The notes beneath the pieces were generated by a model, which saw nothing but the letters and a program-made list of their open reading frames with translations, ran no database searches and had not been told where the DNA came from. 64,000 nt of DNA from Pontibacter liquoris (GTDB taxonomy: Bacteria > Bacteroidota > Bacteroidia > Cytophagales > Hymenobacteraceae): assembly GCF_022758235.1 (NCBI RefSeq), contig NZ_JALEBG010000002.1:372001-436000 (forward strand), given 5' to 3'. The position numbers were made by a program, and so were the translations under genes. Below, in pieces: positions 17,878 through 26,023 of the stretch; within the stretch, counting starts at the first letter, position 1, and every line of letters begins with the position of its first letter.

Positions 17878-18276
17878 TTACAGGTCCTCTTCGCGCACCA
17901 GCATCAGCACAGCCGACTGCGGCACGATAAAGTACTTTTCGCCCAGGTAATTGATCTCGATGGCATCGCGCTGCAGGTATATTGCCAGGTCGCCTTCTTT
18001 GGACTGCAAAGGAATGTAACGTACGTCTTCCTCCTCATCGCCCCGCTCCCACGACTCCTCGTCAAAGCCATAGTCTGCCGGGATCGGATAGCCAGGGCCC
18101 ACCCGCATAATGTAGCCTTCCTGCACCTTTTCTTTTTCCTGAACGCCGGGCGGCAGGTATAAACCACTCTTTGTCTGCTCCCGCGCCGATTTTGGTTTGA
18201 TCAGCACGCGGTCGCCCACGATGATAATTTTCTCCAGCTTATTTTTCTCAGATATCCTCATGGGTAGTGTATGCAT
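17878..18276 (-). CDS. GroES-like co-chaperone family protein
   Basis: 132 residues. The N-terminal half has the Cpn10 pattern: GDRVLIKPKSAREQTKSGLYLPPG (the last part the mobile loop region), QEGYIMRVGPG, and near the end GEKYFIVPQSAVLMLVRE. A 30-residue acidic insertion (DEESWERGDEEEDVRY) sits in the middle, where ordinary GroES has none. No groEL is beside it, so this is probably the second, divergent GroES paralogue seen in many Bacteroidota, rather than the housekeeping subunit. The ATG at 18276 lies 2 nt after the lipoprotein stop; an internal ATG at 18261 is also possible. Confidence 0.8.
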   Translation of the reverse strand: MHTLPMRISEKNKLEKIIIVGDRVLIKPKSAREQTKSGLYLPPGVQEKEKVQEGYIMRVGPGYPIPADYGFDEESWERGDEEEDVRYIPLQSKEGDLAIYLQRDAIEINYLGEKYFIVPQSAVLMLVREEDL

Positions 18277-18278
18277 CC

Positions 18279-18806
18279 TTATAATGGGTCGGCGGTAACT
18301 TTAAAGCGCATAGCGGCTTTGATGGTTATGTCGCTTGAAACAGGTTTTGCCAGTGCGGCTTTGGTCCGGATCGTATAGGTATCGCTTTTAAGATACTCAT
18401 CCAGCTTGGCGTTGGTCGAGGTGAGCTCCAGGGATGTTGCATTCTGGGGCACCTCGTTCAGGTAGGCTATTTTTGTTTCGCCTTTCGCATCACTGGAAAT
18501 GTAGATCTCAATGCTTTTCAAAAAATTAAAGTTCTCTCCCTGCGGGTCGGTTACCGTCAGGGCCAGCTTGCTCAGCGTTACGTTCTTAACCAGTTCAGCC
18601 CGCGTTTTGTTGTTTTTAAACTCCTCGTTGGAGTTGGTGGTAACTGTTACCGGCGTAAGCGGCACCAGGGCACCAACCGGAAAGCTCGACTCAATTTTAA
18701 TGGACTCGTCGTGGTTGATATAAAAAGTCAGCAGGTCTTCGATTTTATCACAGCTTGTTCCGGCTACCACAAGCAGCAACAATAGGGGTAAAAGTAATTT
18801 TTTCAT
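18279..18806 (-). CDS. Putative lipoprotein of unknown function
   Basis: The ATG at 18806 starts MKKLLLPLLLLLVVAGTSC, a clear lipoprotein signal with Cys19; upstream codons in the same frame look non-coding, so the later start is chosen (175 residues). The rest is predicted to be mainly beta: IKIESSFPVGALVPLTPVTV, ALTVTDPQGENFNFLKSIEIYIS, and IKAAMRFKVTA at the end. No family recognised beyond Bacteroidota lipoprotein. Two AAGTATA motifs stand just upstream (18811-18833). It is followed 2 nt later by the GroES-like gene, so both are probably one transcript, though a functional link is not obvious. Confidence 0.65.
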   Translation of the reverse strand: MKKLLLPLLLLLVVAGTSCDKIEDLLTFYINHDESIKIESSFPVGALVPLTPVTVTTNSNEEFKNNKTRAELVKNVTLSKLALTVTDPQGENFNFLKSIEIYISSDAKGETKIAYLNEVPQNATSLELTSTNAKLDEYLKSDTYTIRTKAALAKPVSSDITIKAAMRFKVTADPL

Positions 18807-18894
18807 TTTAAAGTATAAGGGTGTAAGTATAAAGGGCCGGCGCACAGGTGCTTAGCCTGCGCGCCGGGCTGCAATTTACAAAGATAAGATCGGT

Positions 18895-20094
18895 TTAGTC
18901 AAACATATCGCCTTTACGCACATTGTCGGTGCCGTGTTCGTTCCAGCTCATGGGGTAATGTTCGTCCATCAGTGCCACAGCTTCCTCGGTCAGGTGCAAT
19001 GGCTTAAAGGTATCGATCATCACGGCATACTCGTTTGTTTCCTTTTTGCCGATGCTTGCCTCCACAGTGCCGGGGTGCGGCCCATGCGGAATGCCGCCCG
19101 GATGAATGGTGAACGAGGCGCGGTCCACGCCCTTGCGGCTCATAAAATTGCCTTCCACATAGTATAGCACCTCATCAGAGTCTACGTTGGAGTGGTTGTA
19201 GGGCGCGGGTATAGACTCCGGATGGTAATCGAACAGGCGCGGCACAAACGAGCAGATCACAAAGTTGTGGGCCTCAAAGGTCTGGTGCACGGGCGGCGGC
19301 TGGTGAATACGGCCGGTAATGGGCTCAAAATCATAGATGGAAAAGGCATAGGGATAAAAGTAGCCATCCCAGCCCACAGCATCAAAGGGGCTGAAAATAT
19401 AATAATACTGGTGCAGCTCGCCTTCTTTCTTTATCTGCACCCGGTATTCGCCTTTGGCTTCTTCGGTGAGCAGTTCTACCGGCGGGCGCATGTCGCGCTC
19501 ACAGAACGGCGCGTGCTCCAGCAGCTGCCCGAAGTGGTTGCGGTAGCGGCGGGGCGTTTCCACGGGGCTGAACGACTCGATCACCAGCAGGCGCGTGGGG
19601 CCGGCATCGAAGCGGAACTTATGGATGATGGTGCGCGGAATCACCAGGTAATCGCCGGGGCCGAACGGGATGCGGCCCATCTGCGTGAGCAGGTCGCCGG
19701 AGCCATCATGCACAAAGATCACCTCATCGGCCTGCGCATTTTTATAGTAGTAGTCCATCTCCTTTTCGGAGGGGTTGCAGATGCTGATGGCTACGTCGCT
19801 GTTGAAGAGCATGGTTTTGCGCGCCTGCAGGTAGTCGGTACCGGTTTCGGTTTGCTGCAGCGTACGCAGGTGGTGAGGCGCCAGCTTTACGCCAGTTGCT
19901 TTTTTAGGCGCATACGGCACCGGCTCGCCAATGCGGCTGATCTGCGTGGGCGGGTTGATGTGGTAAAGCAACGACGAGACGCCACTGAAACCCAGCGTGC
20001 CCACCAGCTGCTCGGCATACAGGCTGCCGTCCGGCTGCCGGAACTGCGTGTGTCGTTTGTGGGGGATGTTTCCCAGTTTATAATAGTAGGCCAT
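18895..20094 (-). CDS. hmgA: Homogentisate 1,2-dioxygenase
   Basis: 399 residues, the compact bacterial form. It starts MAYYYKLGNIPHKRHTQFRQ. The double cupin retains the iron ligands in HNFVICSFVPRLFDYHPESI, then NSNVDSDEVLYYVEGNF-like HSNVDSDEVLYYVEG and HPGGIPHGPHPG. The enzyme opens the ring of homogentisate with O2, giving maleylacetoacetate in tyrosine and phenylalanine breakdown. Neighbouring fahA or hpd genes are not in the window. On the minus strand a G/C hairpin near 18836-18872 follows the stop and may act as its terminator. Confidence 0.95.
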   Translation of the reverse strand: MAYYYKLGNIPHKRHTQFRQPDGSLYAEQLVGTLGFSGVSSLLYHINPPTQISRIGEPVPYAPKKATGVKLAPHHLRTLQQTETGTDYLQARKTMLFNSDVAISICNPSEKEMDYYYKNAQADEVIFVHDGSGDLLTQMGRIPFGPGDYLVIPRTIIHKFRFDAGPTRLLVIESFSPVETPRRYRNHFGQLLEHAPFCERDMRPPVELLTEEAKGEYRVQIKKEGELHQYYYIFSPFDAVGWDGYFYPYAFSIYDFEPITGRIHQPPPVHQTFEAHNFVICSFVPRLFDYHPESIPAPYNHSNVDSDEVLYYVEGNFMSRKGVDRASFTIHPGGIPHGPHPGTVEASIGKKETNEYAVMIDTFKPLHLTEEAVALMDEHYPMSWNEHGTDNVRKGDMFD

Positions 20095-20179
20095 GGATGC
20101 TTTCTTTAAAATGATGTTGTTGTCCTGACAAAAGAACGGAAAACAAAAGGCCCTTTATCCCGCCCTTGTCATTCTCGTT

Positions 20180-20245
20180 TTTACTGGCGCAGGTTTTTAA
20201 ACCTGTGTCTTAGTATGATGTCGGGTTTGTAACCCGACTGGCGCA
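20180..20245. repeat. Short palindromic intergenic repeats
   Basis: Between hmgA and ctpA lie two adjacent hairpins: CAGGTTTTTAAACCTG near 20189-20204 and GTCGGGTT-TGT-AACCCGAC at 20221-20239, linked by TGTCTTAGTATGAT. They resemble palindromic repeats scattered through Bacteroidota genomes. The remaining sequence to 20389 shows nothing else; an AAGTATA lies near 20368. Confidence 0.55.
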
Positions 20246-20389
20246 AAGAGCTAAAGCAGCTGTGAACAGGAAGGATTATACGTTGAAACAGCGCTACAGC
20301 TGACCGACAAGTTGCTTTTGGCTTCTGCCTGCCCAGGTTTATACAGGCGCCTTTTACACTGACACTAAAGTATACTATACCGCGCTGCT

Positions 20390-22051
20390 TTAAACACCGC
20401 CTTTTGCCAGGCGCTGTGCCCGGTTAAACTGCTTCAGCGCTTTCTGAAACTCCTCATCGGAGTCGTGCAGCACCGGGAAAAAGCCGGCGTTGCCATACAC
20501 GCTTCGGGCAATAAAGGCTTTCAGATTATTCTGAATCAGGTTTTTGGAGCGGTTAAACTCGGCCTCGTTAAATACCACGCCTTCCTTGGCAGCCAGTTGC
20601 AGTACTTGCTGCAGCATTTTATCTGTCACCTTAAAGTTCTGCTTATACTTGCTGAACGGCATTTTCTCCAGTTCCTTCCGGTGGTCGCGGTAATAGTTCA
20701 GGGTGTACTCGCGCAGCACGTTCTTATTATACAGCTGGCTCAGGTAAGGCGACAACTCCGAGGTATCGCGCGACACAAACACATCGGGCATAATGCCGCC
20801 GCCGCCATAAACGGCCCGCCCACGCAGGGTCTTATACTTCAGCGAGTCGGCAAACAGGCTGCTGTCAGGGTGGAAATACTCGCCGTTCTCGAAGCGGTGC
20901 ATGATGTCCATCTCATACTCTTCGGGGTTGCCGTGGTAAGGCTTCTGGATAGAGCGGCCGCTTGGCGTATAGTACCGTGAAATAGTCAGGCGCAGCTCCG
21001 AGCCATCGTCCAGCGGAATGGGCATTTGTACCAGGCCTTTGCCAAACGAACGGCGACCTACGATCAGGGCGCGGTCGTTGTCCTGCAGCGCGCCGGCCAG
21101 AATCTCGGAGGCCGAGGCACTGCCCTCGTCGAGCAACACGATCAGCGGGCCATTTTCAAAATCGCCTTTCACGCGGGCATGCGACTCCGAATCATACTTG
21201 TCGCCTTTGCCGTCGGTGTACACGATCATCTTATCGCCCGAAATAAACTCATCGGCCATGCGGATGGCGTGGTCCATGTAGCCGCCCGGGTTGCCGCGCA
21301 GATCCAGGATCAGCTGCTGCATGCCTTTCTTCTTGAGCCCGGTCAAGGCCTGCTTAAATTCTTCGTAGGTATTGGCCGAGAAGCGGCTCACCTTAATATA
21401 GCCTGTCTTGTTATCCACCATGTAGCTCACATCTACCGACGTGGTGGGTATTTTGCTGCGCTGGATGGTAAAATTGAACGGGGTTTTGTTGCCTTTGCGC
21501 AGAATGGTAAGCCCGACCTGGGTGCCTTTGGGACCGCGCAGGCGCTTGAACACGCCTTCGTTGTTAATGCCGATACCAGCCACGTTCTCTCCGTCCACTT
21601 TCACGATCTTATCGCCCGCCTGCAGGCCAGCCGCTTCGGAGGGGCCGCCGCTCAGGGGCGTGATCACAAATATGGTATCCTGGAAGATGTTGAACTCAAT
21701 GCCGACGCCTTCAAAATCGCCTTCCAGCTGCGAGCGCGCCATGGCCAGTTCATTGGCCGGAATATAAGCCGTATGCGGGTCCAGCTTCTCGAGCATTTTG
21801 GAAATGGCGTAATCCGAGAGCTCCTCCACATTTACCGTGTCCACGTAATCGCGGTCTATGTAGCTGAGGATGTCGCGGAACTTGAGGTAGCTGCGCGCCG
21901 TGCCCTGCGGGTTGTTAGAGGAAGGCGAAAACGTGGTGGCCCCGATCAGCACGCCCACAACCAGCGCCAGCGCTATAAAAAGCGGTAGCTTTATTTGAAA
22001 CGGCGAATTCCGGATGCTTCCCCGTTCTTCTCCTTTCTCCATCTTATCCAT
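20390..22051 (-). CDS. ctpA: S41 family C-terminal processing peptidase
   Basis: 553 residues. An N-terminal membrane segment (about residues 21-40, LPLFIALALVVGVLIGATT) anchors it with the catalytic part in the periplasm. A PDZ domain covers about residues 110-190 (GFEGVGIEF-like EGVGIEFNIF, GLQAGDKIVKVDGE). The protease core has ILDLRGNPGGYMD, the serine region DEGSASASEILAG (310-320) and the catalytic lysine Lys338 in RRSFGKGLVQ. C-terminal ~130 residues are the extension usual in Bacteroidota CtpA. It degrades or trims envelope proteins. Divergent from the DUF4856 operon across 247 nt. Confidence 0.9.
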   Translation of the reverse strand: MDKMEKGEERGSIRNSPFQIKLPLFIALALVVGVLIGATTFSPSSNNPQGTARSYLKFRDILSYIDRDYVDTVNVEELSDYAISKMLEKLDPHTAYIPANELAMARSQLEGDFEGVGIEFNIFQDTIFVITPLSGGPSEAAGLQAGDKIVKVDGENVAGIGINNEGVFKRLRGPKGTQVGLTILRKGNKTPFNFTIQRSKIPTTSVDVSYMVDNKTGYIKVSRFSANTYEEFKQALTGLKKKGMQQLILDLRGNPGGYMDHAIRMADEFISGDKMIVYTDGKGDKYDSESHARVKGDFENGPLIVLLDEGSASASEILAGALQDNDRALIVGRRSFGKGLVQMPIPLDDGSELRLTISRYYTPSGRSIQKPYHGNPEEYEMDIMHRFENGEYFHPDSSLFADSLKYKTLRGRAVYGGGGIMPDVFVSRDTSELSPYLSQLYNKNVLREYTLNYYRDHRKELEKMPFSKYKQNFKVTDKMLQQVLQLAAKEGVVFNEAEFNRSKNLIQNNLKAFIARSVYGNAGFFPVLHDSDEEFQKALKQFNRAQRLAKGGV

Positions 22052-22200
22052 AGTTTAAGAAATCAGCTCGGTGCCGCTATTGCGATAAACGGCACTTAAC
22101 GTTAAAGATAATACACGGCAGGGCTACTCCTATACTATACAAGTACAAAATTACCAGGGTTGCATCCCTTTCCAAGTGCACATTCTTATAACACCTTCTA

Positions 22201-22219
22201 ATTTAAAATAATTTTAAAT
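22201..22219. promoter_or_regulatory. 19-bp palindromic operator-like site (Fur-type) 1
   Basis: ATTTAAAATAATTTTAAAT is a perfect 9-1-9 palindrome, the size and symmetry of a Fur-family box, overlapping the upstream side of the promoter of the imelysin/TonB operon. Regulator identity is inference. Confidence 0.6.
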
Positions 22220-22224
22220 AAGGC

Positions 22225-22255
22225 TTGCCTTGAGGACTTTTGTTAAATAGCTTTG
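22225..22255 (+). promoter_or_regulatory. Promoter of the DUF4856-imelysin-HTTM-TonB operon
   Basis: TTG (22225-22227) and TAGCTTTG (22248-22255, exact TAnnTTTG) are separated by 20 nt, the spacing expected for -33 and -7 boxes of Bacteroidota sigma-ABfr promoters. It is flanked by the two palindromic sites. Confidence 0.6.
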
Positions 22256-22261
22256 CCGTAC

Positions 22262-22282
22262 TATTTAAAATAAGTCTAAATA
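22262..22282. promoter_or_regulatory. Operator-like palindrome 2
   Basis: TATTTAAAATAAGTCTAAATA, a 21-bp imperfect palindrome with TATTTA/TAAATA ends, similar in sequence and length to the site at 22201-22219. It starts 7 nt after the -7 element, so it would cover the transcription start. Confidence 0.55.
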
Positions 22283-22298
22283 AAAATTAGTTGACACC

Positions 22299-23402
22299 AT
22301 GCTTCCAGCTTTAAGACATAGTATACTGGCTGTTGCCATTATGGCCTGCTGCGCGGGCTTCACCTCCTGCTCAGACGACAAAGAAGACGTTACACCAACC
22401 TATGAGGTACCTACGACCTATACTTTTGAGAACGTGAATTACGCTGGTCAGACTACCCGCCTGAATATGCTGAACGAGCTGAACGACTATATCAAAGGTG
22501 GCAACAATGGCGGGGTACTGGACGCACAGAAGATCAAGAACATGTATGCCAACACGGCTGCTCCTTTTGCAAATGCCGCACTGAACAGCTCTGACAAGCA
22601 GCTTAAGAATAAAACAATTGCCACGGCGCAGGCGCAGTACGAAGGTTATTTTGATGCGGTGGCCCTGGCCAGCCAGTCTGCCGGCGCTCCGGCCAGCAAT
22701 GGCACCCCCGGCCTGTTAACGACAGCCGATGGCTCCAGAAAATATTTGGTAGATGCCAAGGGGGTAGAGCTGGCGCAGCTGATCAAAAAAGGACTAATGG
22801 GCGCGATCTTATACTACCAGGCCGTAGACCACTACCTGACAGAAGAAGAAATTGGCGCTGCCGTTGACAACAAGACTGTAACCCTGGGCGAAGGCACCGC
22901 CATGCAGCACCACTGGGACGAAGCGTTCGGTTACTTTGGCGCACCCACCGATTTCCCGGCTAACACCACCAGTGCCTTGTACTGGGCGGGTTACAGCACA
23001 GAAGTAGACGCCGTGCTGGGCAGCAACAAAGCCATTATGAATGCCTTTATCCAGGGCCGCGCCGCCATCAACGCCAACGACGCGAAAACCAAAGAAGCCG
23101 CTGCAGCAACCCTGCGCAAAGAGTGGGAGCGCCTGGCCGTTGCCTCTGCCATCATGGAACTGAAAGAAGCGCGCGAAAATGTAGCGGACCAGGCCAAGAA
23201 AAGCCACTACCTCTCCGAAGGCAAAGGGTTTGTGCTGAGCCTTGCTTACAAAGGCGATCACGTCATATCAGATGCCAAGTATAACGAAGTGCTAACTAAG
23301 ATCGGTGACAACTTTTACACCACCACCGCTGACGACATTGCCGCCGCCATTGATATTTTGAGTACTGCTTACCAGCTGGACAACATTAAAGCACAGCTGT
23401 AG
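22299..23402 (+). CDS. DUF4856 domain lipoprotein
   Basis: 367 residues. The signal peptide ends in the lipobox-like FTSC (Cys24), giving an envelope lipoprotein. The mature part is DUF4856: TYTFENVNYAGQTTRLNMLNEL, GLMGAILYYQAVDHYL and the central MQHHWDEAFGYFGAP are recognisable. It is the first gene of a four-gene operon with an imelysin-like lipoprotein, an HTTM protein and a TonB-dependent receptor. This arrangement is recurrent in Bacteroidota and suggests iron or haem-related uptake. The HHWDEAFGYFG segment has His, Asp and Glu that could bind metal, an inference. Expected control by the two palindromic sites just upstream. Confidence 0.85.
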   Translation: MLPALRHSILAVAIMACCAGFTSCSDDKEDVTPTYEVPTTYTFENVNYAGQTTRLNMLNELNDYIKGGNNGGVLDAQKIKNMYANTAAPFANAALNSSDKQLKNKTIATAQAQYEGYFDAVALASQSAGAPASNGTPGLLTTADGSRKYLVDAKGVELAQLIKKGLMGAILYYQAVDHYLTEEEIGAAVDNKTVTLGEGTAMQHHWDEAFGYFGAPTDFPANTTSALYWAGYSTEVDAVLGSNKAIMNAFIQGRAAINANDAKTKEAAAATLRKEWERLAVASAIMELKEARENVADQAKKSHYLSEGKGFVLSLAYKGDHVISDAKYNEVLTKIGDNFYTTTADDIAAAIDILSTAYQLDNIKAQL

Positions 23403-23485
23403 CCACGCGCAGTAAAACATAATACCTGAAGCGCAGCTGCTGTGGCCTTAGCCCTGGCAGCTGCCTTTCGCATTAAAACCAAATT

Positions 23486-24604
23486 ATGAAAGCATATAAA
23501 ACCTATACCCTTGCGGTGCTGACGTGCCTGGCCACATTAACGGGCTGCAGCTCCGGCAAAGAGGACAACGGCAGTCCGAAAACAGAGTACGACCGGCAGG
23601 CTATGCTGGCAAACTATTCGCAAAACCTGATCGTGCCGGGCTACCAGGCGCTAAAAACAAAGGCGGATGAGCTGACAACAGCAGTCGCGGCTTTTGGTGC
23701 GAGCCCCTCGGCTACAACCCTGGCAACAGCCCGCCAGGCGTATCTGGAAGCGAATAAGGCCTGGCAGGATGTGAGTACGTATGCCTTTGGCCCTGCCGAC
23801 GAGCAGCTGCTGCGCAGCAACCTCAACATCTACCCAACTTCTGCTTCGGAGATAGAGGCTAACATCGCCGCAGGCACCTACGACCTGCAAACGTCCGCGA
23901 ACCTGGATGCCAAAGGTTTTCCGGCCCTGGACTACCTGCTTTACAGCAAGCCGACCGAGGCCGAAGTGATCACGCTTTATACTGTTGATGCCCAAGCGGC
24001 GAACCGCAAAAAATACCTGCGGGACGTGGCCGGACTGATCAAGCAAAGAGCCGAGACGGTATACACCGGCTGGACAAGCGACAACTATGCCGATACCTTT
24101 CAGAAAGCAGCCGGCACAGCCGTGGGCAGCGCTGTGGGCAACCTGGTCAACCAGCTCAACTCCGACATCGACCTGACCAAACGCGCCAAAGTGGGTATTC
24201 CGAGTGGCCGATTTACTGCTGGCAGCGCCTATCCCGAAAAAGTGGAAGCCTACTACAGCCGCAATTCGTTGGAGCTTTTGAAGCGGGCTATCAGTGCCGA
24301 GAAGGCCGTGTTTATGGGCGTCAGCGCCAGCGGCACCAATGGCCCCGGCCTGGATGATTACCTGGACCACGTCAGCGCCAAGTATAACAACAACCTGCTA
24401 TCAGATGCGATCGAGGCACAGTTCGACGCTGCATTAGCCGCGGCCGATGCCGTGCAGGGGCCGCTGTCGGAAGCCGTTACCACGCAGCCGCAGGCCGTTA
24501 CCAAAGTATACGACGAACTGCAAAAGCTCATTGTGCTCACTAAAACCGATATGCCGGCCGCCCTGGGCGTAACCATCACCTACACCGACAACGACGGCGA
24601 TTAA
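23486..24604 (+). CDS. Imelysin-like lipoprotein (M75 family)
   Basis: 372 residues; lipoprotein signal with LTGCSS (Cys21). The imelysin (Peptidase_M75) helical repeats are visible: LIVPGYQALKTKADEL, ANKAWQDVSTYAFGPAD, then GFPALDYLLY, and in the second half KRAISAEKAVFMG. In canonical imelysins the GxHxxE motif reads like GFHAIEYLLW; here it is GFPALDYLLY, with His replaced by Pro and Glu by Asp, so the metal-binding motif is degenerate. Known IrpA/EfeO-like proteins of this group bind iron or haem in the periplasm; this copy may do so by other residues. It lies 83 nt after DUF4856 in the same operon. Confidence 0.88.
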   Translation: MKAYKTYTLAVLTCLATLTGCSSGKEDNGSPKTEYDRQAMLANYSQNLIVPGYQALKTKADELTTAVAAFGASPSATTLATARQAYLEANKAWQDVSTYAFGPADEQLLRSNLNIYPTSASEIEANIAAGTYDLQTSANLDAKGFPALDYLLYSKPTEAEVITLYTVDAQAANRKKYLRDVAGLIKQRAETVYTGWTSDNYADTFQKAAGTAVGSAVGNLVNQLNSDIDLTKRAKVGIPSGRFTAGSAYPEKVEAYYSRNSLELLKRAISAEKAVFMGVSASGTNGPGLDDYLDHVSAKYNNNLLSDAIEAQFDAALAAADAVQGPLSEAVTTQPQAVTKVYDELQKLIVLTKTDMPAALGVTITYTDNDGD

Positions 24605-24641
24605 ACGGATTTGCCGCAGCAAGTATAAAAACGAGTTCACC

Positions 24642-26015
24642 ATGCGCTCAAAGCTGAAGTCCTACCTCACTGCTCCTGTATCTGCCGCGCCGCTGGCGGT
24701 ATTCCGCGTTATTTTTGGCGGGATGATGCTGGCCAGCGTGCTGCGCTTTATGGCCAAAGGCTGGGTGACAGAGCTGTATGTGCTGCCCAAAGTATACTTC
24801 CCCTACTACGGCTTTGAGTGGGTAAAACCCTTGAGCGAGGCGGGCATGTATGCCGTGTTTAGCCTGATGGCGGTGGCGGCGCTGGGCCTGATGTTGGGCG
24901 TGTTTTACCGGCTGTCGGCGCTGCTGTTTTTCCTGAGCTTTACGTATGTGGAGCTGCTCGACAAAACCAACTACCTCAACCACTACTACTTTGTGAGCGT
25001 GGTGGCTTTCCTGCTGGTGCTGGTGCCGGCTAACCGCCATTTTTCAGTGGATGTGCTGCGCAAGCCGCACCTGTGGGCCAGCCATGTGCCCCGCTGGAGC
25101 GTACTTGTTTTTCAGTTTCAGCTGGGGCTGGTGTACTTCTATGCCGGCGTCGCGAAACTGAACCCCGACTGGCTGCTGGAGGCCATGCCGCTGCGCTACT
25201 GGCTGCCGGCGCACACGTACCTGCCCCTCATCGGGCCGCTGCTCGACAAAGTATGGGTGGCTTACCTGTTCTGCTGGTTCGGCGCGCTCTACGACCTCAC
25301 TATTCCGTTTTTCCTGAGCTGGCGCAAGAGCCGGTGGCTGGCTTACCTCACTGTTATTGTGTTTCATGTGCTCACGGCGGTGCTGTTCCCCATCGGCATG
25401 TTCCCCTACATCATGATCGTCAGCACGCTGGTGTTCTTCTCTCCAAAGTTTCATGAAACGCTGTTGCGCTGGAGCCGAAACATCGCTCAGGTGCAGCAGC
25501 CGGTATTACAAAGGGTGGCAACAGTAGCGGGCCAACCCATGCTGTTATACTTGCTGGCGCTCTACCTGGTAGTGCAGGTGCTGGTGCCCTGGCGCTTTTT
25601 GCTCTACCCCGACAAACTTTTCTGGACCGAGCAGGGCTACCGCTTCTCGTGGCGCGTGATGCTGATGGAAAAAACCGGGACCGCTTTCTTTTATGTGCGG
25701 GACCCGCGTACCGGCCACGAAATCGAGATCAACAACAAAGAATATTTAACCCTGAACCAGGAAAAGCAGATGGCCACCCAGCCTGACATGCTGCTGCAGT
25801 TTGCCCATATGCTGCAGGAGGCCTTTGCCCGCTGCGGCATGCCCGGGGCGCAGGTACGGGCCGAAGTATACGTGAGCATGAACGGCCGGGGCAGCCGGCT
25901 GCTGCTTGACCCAACTGTTAACTTAGCCTCCGAGCACGAGAGCTTTCTGCCCAAAACCTGGATACTACCTTTTGATGAAATTACGCCGCCACAGCAGGTG
26001 GCCGGCTCTAATTAA
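24642..26015 (+). CDS. HTTM domain membrane protein (vitamin K-dependent gamma-carboxylase-like)
   Basis: 457 residues with about eight hydrophobic segments: the N-terminal PLAVFRVIFGGMMLASVLRF, ALLFFLSFTYVELLDKTNYLNHYY, VSVVAFLLVLVPANRHFSVD and FQLGLVYFYAGVAKLNPDW are typical of the HTTM (horizontally transferred transmembrane) domain related to vitamin K-dependent gamma-glutamyl carboxylase. The C-terminal ~120 residues (from YRFSWRVMLMEKTG) form a soluble beta-rich domain as in the carboxylase. Bacterial members lie next to imelysin genes and are thought to take part in the same iron-linked system; the reaction is not known. It lies 38 nt after the imelysin gene. Confidence 0.85.
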   Translation: MRSKLKSYLTAPVSAAPLAVFRVIFGGMMLASVLRFMAKGWVTELYVLPKVYFPYYGFEWVKPLSEAGMYAVFSLMAVAALGLMLGVFYRLSALLFFLSFTYVELLDKTNYLNHYYFVSVVAFLLVLVPANRHFSVDVLRKPHLWASHVPRWSVLVFQFQLGLVYFYAGVAKLNPDWLLEAMPLRYWLPAHTYLPLIGPLLDKVWVAYLFCWFGALYDLTIPFFLSWRKSRWLAYLTVIVFHVLTAVLFPIGMFPYIMIVSTLVFFSPKFHETLLRWSRNIAQVQQPVLQRVATVAGQPMLLYLLALYLVVQVLVPWRFLLYPDKLFWTEQGYRFSWRVMLMEKTGTAFFYVRDPRTGHEIEINNKEYLTLNQEKQMATQPDMLLQFAHMLQEAFARCGMPGAQVRAEVYVSMNGRGSRLLLDPTVNLASEHESFLPKTWILPFDEITPPQQVAGSN

Positions 26016-26023
26016 TACCGAAC

